64,000 bases of DNA from JABWBD01 sp040768665 (GTDB taxonomy: Bacteria; Planctomycetota; Planctomycetia; Pirellulales; Thermoguttaceae). The DNA is taken from NCBI GenBank assembly GCA_040768665.1, contig JAXGMN010000036.1, positions 76,521-140,520 of the forward strand. Reading direction: 5' to 3'. A program made the position numbers and the translations under genes. A model generated the notes under the pieces. The model did not search any database. It saw only the letters and a list, made by a program, of their open reading frames with translations, and was not told where the DNA came from. Below, in pieces: positions 35,629 through 43,916 of the stretch; position 1 is the stretch's first letter; the number at the start of each line of letters is the position of its first letter.

Positions 35629-36963
35629 CTATTTGTGTTCCAGGAGATACTTGACCACCGCCTCGGTGAGATCCTTCTCGGCCGAAGGCGTGAACAGGCA
35701 GATGTCCGTCTCGTAGCCCTTTAGTTTCCATTCTGCCTCGGTTGGCACGTAGGCGAACGTCCCGTTCGTCAACCCGTAATAGAAAGTGTACGCAAAAGGC
35801 GAACGATCGCGGATGCCGTTCGATATCTCACAGAACAGCTCCGCGGGCGAACTCCAGATCATGATGTCCTCATTGATCTTCAGGAAGCGAATGGGAAGCC
35901 TCACCAGGTTCACCCCCTCGCTGTTGGTGCGAGTGTATTTGGCAAGCCCCGGGGGCCATCCCAGACCCGGTTTGCGCGGCGTCTCGACAACGATCGATCC
36001 CGGACACAACGTCACCCGGTCTGCGGTTGCCGCCGTCTTGCGGTATGCATCGATGATCTTGTCGCCCAGGATCGACTTGAAGAAACCAAGTCCTCGCGTG
36101 GGGTCGCCGGGGTAGCCGCTATAGATCGGCGCCAGGTTGCCCTGGGCGCCATTGATGAACAACAGCGGTATCCCCGTCGTCTGTTCGAAATACTCGGCCG
36201 TGGTTCCCTGCACGTCGCCGCTCACAAGCAAACTCTTTCCGCCCAATACCGTACCATGGATCGGATAGTTGGCGATACAGACAAGCGGGGTTCCGTCCTG
36301 CTTGTCGATTCTCAGCACGCCGATCCTGCTGTCGACGGCTCCGTCGGGGTTCATTCCGAGATAAGCTTTGCCGTCGAGAACCGCGCGGCGGTTGATATTC
36401 GCCCGCGAGGATCCCCAGCCGGCGCCAAAGCGGGCGGGAGCAAGCATCCGTCGGGCCTCGACGATCCCTTCGACGAGTTTCTGCTCAAACATGCTCACAT
36501 AAGCCGTGTCGAGCGGCATTTTGAAACGTTCCGGCAGGAACAAAAGAGCGATTTCCTGTTCGCTGGTTTCCGGCGCGGAGTGGGTATGGGTTGCAGACCA
36601 CCAAAAAGTCAAAGGGTTGATTCCATAACGCCGATCGAGCAACTCCGAGATACGGTCGTATTGAACGGTCGACAGAATACAGACGTCGCTTGAAACCAGA
36701 ACGAATTGTGAACTGCCGTCGTCCAGAACAGCGATCCGGTGGTAGAGAGGATCGTGAACGCCCGTCGACACCCGCTCCCCGTATCCATGCAATCGTTGAG
36801 GAGTGGCGGGGGTAATGTCGACCTTGACCACGGCTGCGCGGAAACCTGACCGGTTCGTGCTTCCGCCGGTAGTTGGTTGTTGAGCAGCCATCGCACCGCA
36901 GAACAAGAGCAGCACCCCTATCAACAACAGCGCGGAGAAGCACCGCATGGCATGGGTCCTCAA
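35629..36963 (-). CDS. Neutral/alkaline-ceramidase-like secreted hydrolase, paralogue C
   Basis: A 444-residue protein with a signal peptide (MRCFSALLLIGVLLLFCGAMAAQ, from the sixth codon). The family start is clear (FRAAVVKVDITPATPQRLHGYGERVSTGVHDPLYHR). SATHTHSAPETS near 123 and NYPIHGTVLGG near 232 supply the zinc His residues, and SSPAELFCEISNGIRDRSPF near 372 the Glu. The serine motif is replaced by NGAQGNLAPIY near 268: the Gly-Asn is kept but Ala takes the place of Ser. This is the type that gave rise to the two ceramidase-like pseudogenes at 32600 and 43103. Its product may hydrolyse an amide or ester, or only bind. Its start region faces the aminotransferase promoter. Confidence 0.82.
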   Translation of the reverse strand: MRTHAMRCFSALLLIGVLLLFCGAMAAQQPTTGGSTNRSGFRAAVVKVDITPATPQRLHGYGERVSTGVHDPLYHRIAVLDDGSSQFVLVSSDVCILSTVQYDRISELLDRRYGINPLTFWWSATHTHSAPETSEQEIALLFLPERFKMPLDTAYVSMFEQKLVEGIVEARRMLAPARFGAGWGSSRANINRRAVLDGKAYLGMNPDGAVDSRIGVLRIDKQDGTPLVCIANYPIHGTVLGGKSLLVSGDVQGTTAEYFEQTTGIPLLFINGAQGNLAPIYSGYPGDPTRGLGFFKSILGDKIIDAYRKTAATADRVTLCPGSIVVETPRKPGLGWPPGLAKYTRTNSEGVNLVRLPIRFLKINEDIMIWSSPAELFCEISNGIRDRSPFAYTFYYGLTNGTFAYVPTEAEWKLKGYETDICLFTPSAEKDLTEAVVKYLLEHK

Positions 36964-37142
36964 AGCAAAATCCGGAATCCATGACGATCGTGGTTCAATG
37001 CCTGCCGACAGGAGACGCGATTTCCGGCGGCGGCATAGCCGATTCTAACCGAGCACTCCAGGCCGAACAACGCGGACGCACGACGGGCTTTTTATTCCCG
37101 GGGCAACAGCCCGCATCGTGGCGAACGGCCGAACGAGCCTGT

Positions 37143-37172
37143 ATTGACAACAGGAAAGGGCGGGACCGATAC
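37143..37172 (+). promoter_or_regulatory. Possible sigma-70-like promoter for the aminotransferase gene
   Basis: TTGACA at 37143-37148 and GATACT at 37167-37172 are separated by 18 bases, about 85 bases ahead of the start codon. Planctomycete promoters are poorly described, so this rests on the E. coli consensus only. Confidence 0.35.
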
Positions 37173-37257
37173 TGTCGGCGTCGGTTGGAGACCATCTTGA
37201 ATCCGCGCAGTTGACATAGGCTTCGCGAGCCTTGCCTCGATGTGAAAGGACAATCCG

Positions 37258-38631
37258 ATGAGTGAGAAGATGAAGAACCGCCGTGAGTTCCTGGCCGCTG
37301 TTGGCGCCACGGGCGCTGCCTCGATCCTGGTGGGATCCGCTGAGGTTCGGGGCGGCCCCGCATCGGAAGGCAAGGCGCGGTTGGCCATCGATGGAGGGGC
37401 GCCGGTGCGAAAGAAGCCGCTCTCCTCTCCTCCCTACGGGCCTCAGTTCTACGATGATGTGGAAAAGAGGGAACTCATCGAGGTTCTCGAGTCGAAGTCG
37501 CCTTTCCGTTGGGGGGCTCCGGGCTCGAAGGCCCTTAAGTTCGAGAAAGCGTATGCCAAGCACATTGGTGTCAAGTATGCCATCGGTGTGACCTCGGGCA
37601 CCACCGCCCTGTACACCGCGATGGCCGCCATCGGAATCGGACCCGGCGACGAGGTCATTCTCCCCGCCTGGACCTGGTATGCCGACTACGATGCCGTTGT
37701 CCTCTGTGGAGCCCTGCCGGTCTTCGCCGAGATCGACGAGTCGTTGGCCATCGATCCCAACGATATCGAAGCGAGAATCACGCCGCGCACCAAGGCGATC
37801 GTCCCCAGCCATCTGCAGGGAGGCGTGGCGGACATGGACGCCATTCTGGCGATTGCCCGCAAGCACAAGCTTCTCGTCGTGGAAGACTGCGCCCAATGCT
37901 GCGGCGGACGCTACAAGGGGAAGTACGTCGGCTCGATCGGCGACATGGGAATCAACAGCTTCCAACTCAGCAAGACCATCACGGCGGGCGAAGGCGGCGC
38001 CGTGACCACCAATGATCCCAAGCTCTTTGAACGGGCCCTCCGCTTCCATAGCGTCGGTTCCCTCCCCTCGCCGTATAAAGAGGAACTCAACGGGGGCCTG
38101 CTGGCCGCTTTCGCCTCGTGCAACTTCCGCATGAACGAGTTCACCGGCGCGGTCCTCTTCGGTCAGGTGCAGAAGCTCGATGCCATCAGCAAGGCCGTGC
38201 GGAACAACAACCGGAAGGTGCGCGAGGGGATCGCCGACCTGCCGGGACTGAAACTGCGAAAGTCGGCCGACACCGAAGGCGATCTGGGCATGACTATCTT
38301 CCTGACCATGGAGAGCAAGCAACGGCGCGACAAGTTCCTGCGGGCCTTGCGTGCCGAGGGGATCAGTGCCTCGCCGCCGGGCGGCTCGGTGGTTCTGCCG
38401 AGAGACAAGCGAATCGAAAACAAACTGACCATCCACCCGGACTGGCCTACATTCCAGACGCCCCAGGGCAAAGCCATCCAGTACGGCGCCGACTCCTGCC
38501 CGCGGACGATCGATATCCTGGATCGCACGGGAGGCGTGCTCATGAATCCGATGCACACCGACGAGGACGTGAAGGACATCATCACGGCTATCCGCAAGGT
38601 CTATCTGGGCATGGCAGGCCTCAGTTCTTGA
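37258..38631 (+). CDS. DegT/DnrJ/EryC1-family aminotransferase with export leader
   Basis: A 457-residue protein whose ATG at 37258 follows GAAAGGA. The N-terminus looks like a Tat-type leader (MKNRREFLAAVGATGAASILVGSAEVRGG), with the second arginine conserved though the first position is Asn. The fold-type I core is complete: SPFRWGAPGSKALKFEKAYAKHIGVKYAIGVTSGTTAL near 85, VVEDCAQCCGG near 208 (Asp under the pyridine ring) and NSFQLSKTITAGEGG with the PLP-binding Lys239. Relatives in the cytoplasm transaminate keto-sugars for surface glycans. An exported PLP enzyme is unusual and would need Tat transport after folding. It converges with the next gene, overlapping its 3' end by 11 bp. Confidence 0.8.
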   Translation: MSEKMKNRREFLAAVGATGAASILVGSAEVRGGPASEGKARLAIDGGAPVRKKPLSSPPYGPQFYDDVEKRELIEVLESKSPFRWGAPGSKALKFEKAYAKHIGVKYAIGVTSGTTALYTAMAAIGIGPGDEVILPAWTWYADYDAVVLCGALPVFAEIDESLAIDPNDIEARITPRTKAIVPSHLQGGVADMDAILAIARKHKLLVVEDCAQCCGGRYKGKYVGSIGDMGINSFQLSKTITAGEGGAVTTNDPKLFERALRFHSVGSLPSPYKEELNGGLLAAFASCNFRMNEFTGAVLFGQVQKLDAISKAVRNNNRKVREGIADLPGLKLRKSADTEGDLGMTIFLTMESKQRRDKFLRALRAEGISASPPGGSVVLPRDKRIENKLTIHPDWPTFQTPQGKAIQYGADSCPRTIDILDRTGGVLMNPMHTDEDVKDIITAIRKVYLGMAGLSS

Positions 38632-40033
38632 CCTCCGCCGCCATTTCCAAGAGAGCGTCAAGCATCTTCACCGAGGCCTGCGGCTCGAGCCGGCTGGTTC
38701 CGATCCACGTCTCGTAACCGCCCAAGGCAAAATGCCGGGGTGTAGGCAGGTATCCCAAGTAGCCGTGCGACAGCGAAACCAGCAGCGCCGGCTGGATGGG
38801 ACTCCGCTTCTTGAACTCCAGCCCGATCTCGCAGAACACTTCGGTCGGCATCGTGCCGATGCACACCGAACCAATGCGGAAGACCTGCAGCGGGACGGGA
38901 ACCACCTCGGGCGACTCGGCCAGCCGTATCGTCCGGCCGGCGTAGATCCTCGGCAAATCGGCCTTGCCGGACTCCGGCGCCGGTTGGGCGAGCGTCAGCT
39001 TCGCCCAGGCAATCTGCTCGGCAGTCACCTGCCGGCGAGCGATGACCGGCTCTCGGTATCGGGCGGCCAGTGTGATGTCGCCACGGTACTCGGCCTTGGC
39101 CAGTGCGTCGTGGACCCTGCCGGCCACCGTTTCCGCGACGCGGCGCATCTTCTCATAGGGCTCCATCTTGGGCTCGGGCTGGCGCCGATCGGTGCTGGTC
39201 ACGTCGCCGCTGGCGCCGTTGGCCATCATCGCTACAAAGGGCGGATCCTGATCCCTGGCGTCCAGCAACCGCTCTAACTGCCGGCAATACATGCCGTAGT
39301 AGTCGGCCGAGATGTCGCCGCTTTTCACGCGGCCCACGTAATGCAGCCCGTAGGCTGAGAAGACCGCGATCGGCCGCCCCTCCAGCTCGCGCAGTGCAAG
39401 GATCGAAATGGTCGGATCGGTAGGCCCTGCAGGCTCGACCAGGTCGGGACTGCCCGGCGTGGGATTCATCTTTACCGCATCGATGTCACCGAAGGGATTG
39501 GGCGGGGCGGTCCCCGGTTTCATCACCCACCGGCGATTGAAAACATGTTCCGGCGCCTCGGCGGTCACAAACACCGCCTGGGCCGGGCGCAACGCATTGA
39601 CGGCTCGCTGCACCCCATCGGCAACCCGTCGGGCTACGAACATGTGGTATTCGTCGAGTGGCGCTTTGCCCATTGCGCTGCACGCCGAGTGCGTGTGTAC
39701 GGCACAGACCAGCACGTGCTCCGGAGGGATTCCCGTTTTTTCTTGGATGAGCTTTCGTGCTTCCCGGCTTACATCGCAACTGATGCCCAGCAAGTCGCAC
39801 ACCACCAGGGCCAGCCTGGTTCTGCCATCGTCAAGGACCAGGCATCGCGCGTGCAATTCGTCGTGGACGTTGGTCGCCGGAAAGGCAACGAAGCCGCCGA
39901 CGATGTCGCCGCCCAGGAAGGGAGTGATGTTGCTGGTGGCCGCTCCCGCACGAAAACCGGGCTTTGCCGGCGGAGCGGCCAGAAGCGGAGCGGCGACCAG
40001 GCATCCAACGGCCAGCAGAAGGCTACGTTTCAC
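38621..40033 (-). CDS. Neutral/alkaline-ceramidase-like secreted hydrolase, paralogue D
   Basis: A 470-residue protein with a signal peptide (MKRSLLLAVGCLVAAPLLAAP). It is the closest relative of paralogue A: both begin FRAG(V/A)ATSNITP(W/F)LG and both end GGYETW(L/I)GT followed by a short helix. Zinc-site motifs are CAVHTHSACS near 112, AYGLHYVGR near 225 and TMPTEVFCEIGLEFKKRSP near 405. The serine motif reads NGASGDVTSTD near 272, with Thr where ceramidases have Ser, so a nucleophile of the same chemistry could remain. Its 3' end overlaps that of the aminotransferase by 11 bp. Confidence 0.82.
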   Translation of the reverse strand: MKRSLLLAVGCLVAAPLLAAPPAKPGFRAGAATSNITPFLGGDIVGGFVAFPATNVHDELHARCLVLDDGRTRLALVVCDLLGISCDVSREARKLIQEKTGIPPEHVLVCAVHTHSACSAMGKAPLDEYHMFVARRVADGVQRAVNALRPAQAVFVTAEAPEHVFNRRWVMKPGTAPPNPFGDIDAVKMNPTPGSPDLVEPAGPTDPTISILALRELEGRPIAVFSAYGLHYVGRVKSGDISADYYGMYCRQLERLLDARDQDPPFVAMMANGASGDVTSTDRRQPEPKMEPYEKMRRVAETVAGRVHDALAKAEYRGDITLAARYREPVIARRQVTAEQIAWAKLTLAQPAPESGKADLPRIYAGRTIRLAESPEVVPVPLQVFRIGSVCIGTMPTEVFCEIGLEFKKRSPIQPALLVSLSHGYLGYLPTPRHFALGGYETWIGTSRLEPQASVKMLDALLEMAAEVKN

Positions 40034-40173
40034 GATCGTTTCTCCTATACGCGGGGTGTATGGCTATGGCCTTGAATGTTGTGGTTGCTCACGAGTTGTA
40101 TCAGCGGCGGGACTGTCACGTAGGAGTTGGCCCCGTGAAGTCGGACAGTTCGGCATAGCTTTCTTGAACAACG

Positions 40174-41832
40174 TCACGCATCGGGCGATTTCGACCTCGC
40201 GGCTTCCTTCTGGAGCAAGATCGGCTGCGAGAAGATCATGTCCACGATGGGAATGGGAGCCGTTCCCGAAGGATCGAGGTCGCTCATCCTGAAGGGGCCC
40301 TGCCGATCGTGAAGGCGGGAGATCTCGTGGACGTTCATTGCCGTGAAAGCATCCGGCGTGAGCGGGCGGCCGCCGAGGTGGGTGCTCGGGTAAGCAAACG
40401 CCTCGACGCGGACAAACCGGCACGCGGCGACTCCGGCCGCGTCCCGCGGAAATTCAAACCCCGCGCTGGGGGCGTCCACGACCTTGGCCACCCCGGCATC
40501 GGTGATGAAGCGAATCTGTGTGTTCGGCCGCTTCGTCCGGTCGGCGCCGTCCACCGAGACTTCAATCCCGGTCGGCCGGCGGTCGCCGTTCTGTTTCACG
40601 GCGATGCGGGTGAAACGAAACTCGCTCTGATCGTATGGAGATACGGGTCCGCCCGACTCGTCCGTCTTCAACGCCCCGAGCAGGCCGAAGAACCGCCCAT
40701 CGCGATACGCACGTAGCGCCTCGTGCTCGCGCTCGCGCGGAGAGGCGGCGGCCGGGGAGGAAACCAGCAGCACGTTGCGGCCGCGGCCGAAGAATACGTG
40801 GTCTTTCACAAAGAAGCCCAGGCACTGCCGGCCGGACCGGAGAGCTTCGTCCCACAATCGGTAGAACCGCATTTCCGTGCCGCCGAAACCCTCGTGCTGA
40901 TTCCAGACCTCGATGCCCAGCACTCGGGGATCGAAATCGAGGGCCTCCAGGAGCGGCTTCAGCGATCGGCCCGGGTGATTGATCGTGATGCCCCCGCCAT
41001 CCGGGAACAGCAGCCCCTCGACAGGGCGCCCCGCGGAGTCTTTGCCCGTGCCGTCCAAGGCCGCCCGGAAAGCGTCCTTCCAGGGGCGATTGATCCCCTG
41101 CATCAGTCGGAACCGATCGATCCGGGTCGAGGCGGGATCGAACTCAAGACGCACCCGGACGTCGGCTGCCGTGGTCTTCAGGTACATCGATTCCGGCGAC
41201 TTCGACGTCACGCGTTGGCGGCGCACGAGGCCGTCTCCGACTGGCGCGAACGTCTTGTGGCTGACCGCCTCGGCGCCTTCAATCGTCAGCAGAACCTCGC
41301 CTTCTTCGTCCGTCCTTGCGGCTTGCGCAATCCGGAGGTCGAGCCGGTAGATTCCCAGCCAGGGCGATTTGTCTCCGTCGAACACGTTCAAGCCGGAGAA
41401 CACGTGTTCGATCGGCGTTTGGCCCGCTTTGAAACGCGGGGTCTGGCCATAGCCAACCGTATAAAGGCTTCCGAGCGCACAGAAATGCATCCCGCTGTCG
41501 GTCGTGGAGTGTTGCTCGGCGTTCGGCGCCCCCAGGGCTTCCGGATGCTCTTTCAGGAATTTTTCGGGCAACGGATAGAACGGCCGCGAGGGATAATAGT
41601 TCGAAATCGGCAGGTGGCCGAAACCCATGTTCCAGAACACCCTGGGATCGCTTCCATGCTGGTGCGAAAACGAGTGCAGCGGCCGCACGTTTTCCCAGTC
41701 GACCCCGGCGTAGGGATTCACCATCTGTGCTTGCGCCACGTCCGTCCCCACAGCGGCGGCAGTCAGGACGATCGCTCCCACGAGAACTGCACCTCGGTGA
41801 GTGATTCGCACGCGCATTGTTCGAAAATCCAC
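40174..41832 (-). CDS. Secreted PHP-domain-like metal-dependent hydrolase
   Basis: A 552-residue protein; the leader (MRVRITHRGAVLVGAIVLTAAAVGTDVAQAQ) starts at the sixth codon. Histidine motifs resemble a PHP/CehA-McbA metal site: PLHSFSHQHGSD near 50, FGHLPISNYYPSRPFYP near 72, ITINHPGRS near 285 and GIEVWNQHEG near 307, where such proteins carry ligands after each strand. The last 200 residues form a beta-rich domain. Function is a guess: phosphoester or carbamate-type hydrolysis in the cell envelope. A copy of its C-terminal tail is left at 34165-34245, which shows the family has been duplicated here. Confidence 0.6.
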   Translation of the reverse strand: MDFRTMRVRITHRGAVLVGAIVLTAAAVGTDVAQAQMVNPYAGVDWENVRPLHSFSHQHGSDPRVFWNMGFGHLPISNYYPSRPFYPLPEKFLKEHPEALGAPNAEQHSTTDSGMHFCALGSLYTVGYGQTPRFKAGQTPIEHVFSGLNVFDGDKSPWLGIYRLDLRIAQAARTDEEGEVLLTIEGAEAVSHKTFAPVGDGLVRRQRVTSKSPESMYLKTTAADVRVRLEFDPASTRIDRFRLMQGINRPWKDAFRAALDGTGKDSAGRPVEGLLFPDGGGITINHPGRSLKPLLEALDFDPRVLGIEVWNQHEGFGGTEMRFYRLWDEALRSGRQCLGFFVKDHVFFGRGRNVLLVSSPAAASPREREHEALRAYRDGRFFGLLGALKTDESGGPVSPYDQSEFRFTRIAVKQNGDRRPTGIEVSVDGADRTKRPNTQIRFITDAGVAKVVDAPSAGFEFPRDAAGVAACRFVRVEAFAYPSTHLGGRPLTPDAFTAMNVHEISRLHDRQGPFRMSDLDPSGTAPIPIVDMIFSQPILLQKEAARSKSPDA

Positions 41833-41927
41833 GGCTGACTCCTTCCCGTTATAGGCAGTGGCGGTCCGGCCGGCGTCACCGGCCTGTCAGACCTTATGGA
41901 CCAGCACAGACCGACTGCGTCTGCTTG

Positions 41928-42773
41928 CTACCCGTCCAGCGGTGTCAGCAAGATGTCGCGGTACCAGACTTCGGCGCCTTCGGTTTGGAAAAACAACTTG
42001 CCGCGAGTGACCGACAAACCGAACGCCTTGTTCACCAGTTTGCCGTTAACGCGGTATTCCAGAGTATCGCCTTGGCAGAGGGCCTCGCAGTGTGTCCATT
42101 GCCCGAACTCGCTCTCGACGTCTTCACGGCCGCGGAAGCCGGCCGCGTCCTTCCAGGCCGGATCACGACCGTACCAGTCCACGCGGCCGCGCCGGAACAC
42201 GATCTTCTCGCCACCCTCGTGCCAGATGTTTGCCTTGCCCTGCCTGACAATTTCCGCGCTGAGTTCGAGGACCACCGGTTTGCCGTCGTCGTCCAAGCTC
42301 CCGTTGGAGGGCACGACCAACAGGTCGCCGGTGCCTCCTTCGATAACCTGGAATTCATAGCCCGTCATCCATGGGCCGGGTTCGTCCGGCCCGACGCAGT
42401 GCAGCAGGACGCCGCTGTCGCGCGCCTTATCCTTGCGCGATCCGTAGGTCGGGATACCCCACTTGTAATCGAAGCTGAGCTTGTAGTTGCCGAAACTCTG
42501 CCTGGTGATCAGGCCGCCGAAATAGGCTTGTTCGCCCTTCCCACCGACAATGCGCAGCATCCCGTCGACGGCCGTGAAGATGCCAGGGTTTTCGTATTTG
42601 GCTTGGACGGTATGACAATACCAACCGTCGAGGTCCTGGCCGTTGAACAGCCGGATCGGCTTCGGCTCTGCCTTGACGACGTGGGGCGCGGCCATCAGCG
42701 TTGCCACGCCTGCTCCCACCTGGCCCAGGAAACGACGACGCGAAGTGCGGTTTGCGGTCTTGTTTTTCATCAT
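41928..42773 (-). CDS. Exported DUF1080 protein (3-keto-disaccharide hydrolase family)
   Basis: A 281-residue protein with a twin-arginine leader (SRRRFLGQVGAGVATLMAA). It opens with the family signature IRLFNGQDLDGWYCH near 40 and continues with the LamG-like beta sandwich: GIFTAVDGMLRIVGG, YKLSFDYKWG near 97, RDSGVLLHCVGPDEPGPWMTGYEFQVIEGGTGD near 118 and EALCQGDTLEYRVNGKLVN near 235. The domain belongs to a family with 3-keto-glucoside hydrolase activity in some members; planctomycetes hold dozens of copies, often beside Gfo/Idh/MocA genes. Activity on a 3-keto sugar made by the oxidoreductase at 27630 is conceivable but they are 13 kb apart. Confidence 0.82.
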   Translation of the reverse strand: MMKNKTANRTSRRRFLGQVGAGVATLMAAPHVVKAEPKPIRLFNGQDLDGWYCHTVQAKYENPGIFTAVDGMLRIVGGKGEQAYFGGLITRQSFGNYKLSFDYKWGIPTYGSRKDKARDSGVLLHCVGPDEPGPWMTGYEFQVIEGGTGDLLVVPSNGSLDDDGKPVVLELSAEIVRQGKANIWHEGGEKIVFRRGRVDWYGRDPAWKDAAGFRGREDVESEFGQWTHCEALCQGDTLEYRVNGKLVNKAFGLSVTRGKLFFQTEGAEVWYRDILLTPLDG

Positions 42774-43102
42774 CTACCTTTCGTTGTTCGTTGCGAGCGA
42801 TGGCGCCGCCATTGCTGTCCCGCGCGACCTATTTTACCAAGCCGGCTCGCCGATAGCCAATGCCCGCGGATTTCTTTCCATTCGACAACGGGTCGATTGA
42901 AGGATCGCCGGGCGCAGCGACGGAACCGTCCGCGGCGCGCTTGCGAAGCCACTTCAGCGCCAGCAGAATGCGAAGAGTAAGCTGGCGCAGCCCAGGCCTA
43001 CCCGTGGACAAGAACTTCGGCATACGAGGATTTCGATCAGTCGCGCGCCAGGATCGCCGTTGATTTCGAGGGGCGTCCGTTCAACCCAAGGTGATCGGCC
43101 CA
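42774..43102. other. Intergenic stretch with an unassigned minus-strand tail
   Basis: The minus strand from about 42960 to 42829 encodes LKWLRKRAADGSVAAPGDPSI and then DPLSNGKKSAGIGYRRAGLVK before a stop. It could be the C-terminus of a lost gene, but I cannot name it. Confidence 0.3.
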
Positions 43103-43478
43103 ATGACAATCCGCATCTCATCCATGCTCTTGCTTCCTGTGTTGGTTCTCGCTCTCGCGGACTTCCGCGGCTTGCAGGCCTCGGAGATCCGCGCTGCCGT
43201 GGTCAAGGTTGACATTACGCCGGATTCGCCGCAGATGTTGCGAGGTTACAGCCCCGCATGTCCACCAAGGTGCATGACCGCCTCTATCATCGCATTGTTG
43301 CTCTTGACGACGGCACGGAAATGCTGCAGGTGCCGTTGCGATTCCCAGGATCAACGATGATACGATCCTCTGGAGCGCCCCCATGGAGCTGTTCTGCGAA
43401 ATCTCCAACGAGATCCGCGACCGCTCGCCCTTTGCCAACACGTTCTACGTCGGCTACACGAACGGCACGTTTTGCTAA
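43103..43478 (+). pseudogene. Ceramidase-like gene with large internal deletion and frameshifts
   Basis: Three frames in succession encode pieces of a paralogue-C-type protein: an intact leader and start (IRAAVVKVDITPDSPQMLRGY), then MSTKVHDRLYHRIVALDDGT one frame over, then near 43345 a jump to the C-terminal part (INDDTILWSAPMELFCEISN, RDRSPFANTFYVGYTNGTF) before a stop. About 230 codons between the two halves are missing. It is a clear deletion derivative of the family at 35629-36963. Confidence 0.85.
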
Positions 43479-43916
43479 CCGCCGCCGCTCTGAACCCAGG
43501 TATCGGAACACCTTCTCGGCTATCCAGACCTGACCGTTGGCCCCTTCAGTTTGCTCATAGGCCCACTCGGCAAGTCGCACGAATGGGACATGGCCTGCTG
43601 GTCACCGTGTCAAGACGGTTGCTCCATGTAGAGGCGGGTAGCACATCCTTCCCCAATCCTCGTAAGCCCCATGGTCAATCCACACGACAAGGATCGCCGT
43701 TAATTGGACCAAAGCCTGTCAGTTTTTGCCCAGACCGCAGAACCGCCCGAACCGTTGACGCCGCTACGCAATGTGGGGCGGTGGAGCCGCACTCACAAGC
43801 CGTGTCCAGCGAAGAATTGTCGAGACCTGGCGTTGGTCGTCGGTGGCACGACCTCGGTTTCGGCCGATGAACACTGGAGGCGACCTGCCTGTGGACAATA
43901 AGCAGAGCGGGTTTGA
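43479..43916. other. Non-coding stretch before the helicase gene
   Basis: I see no convincing gene, hairpin or promoter here. Short frames on both strands give no recognisable product. Confidence 0.4.

Noticed and set aside
37258..38631. Natural-product or O-antigen sugar cluster around the aminotransferase
   Set aside because: No nucleotide-sugar, glycosyltransferase or transporter genes accompany it.
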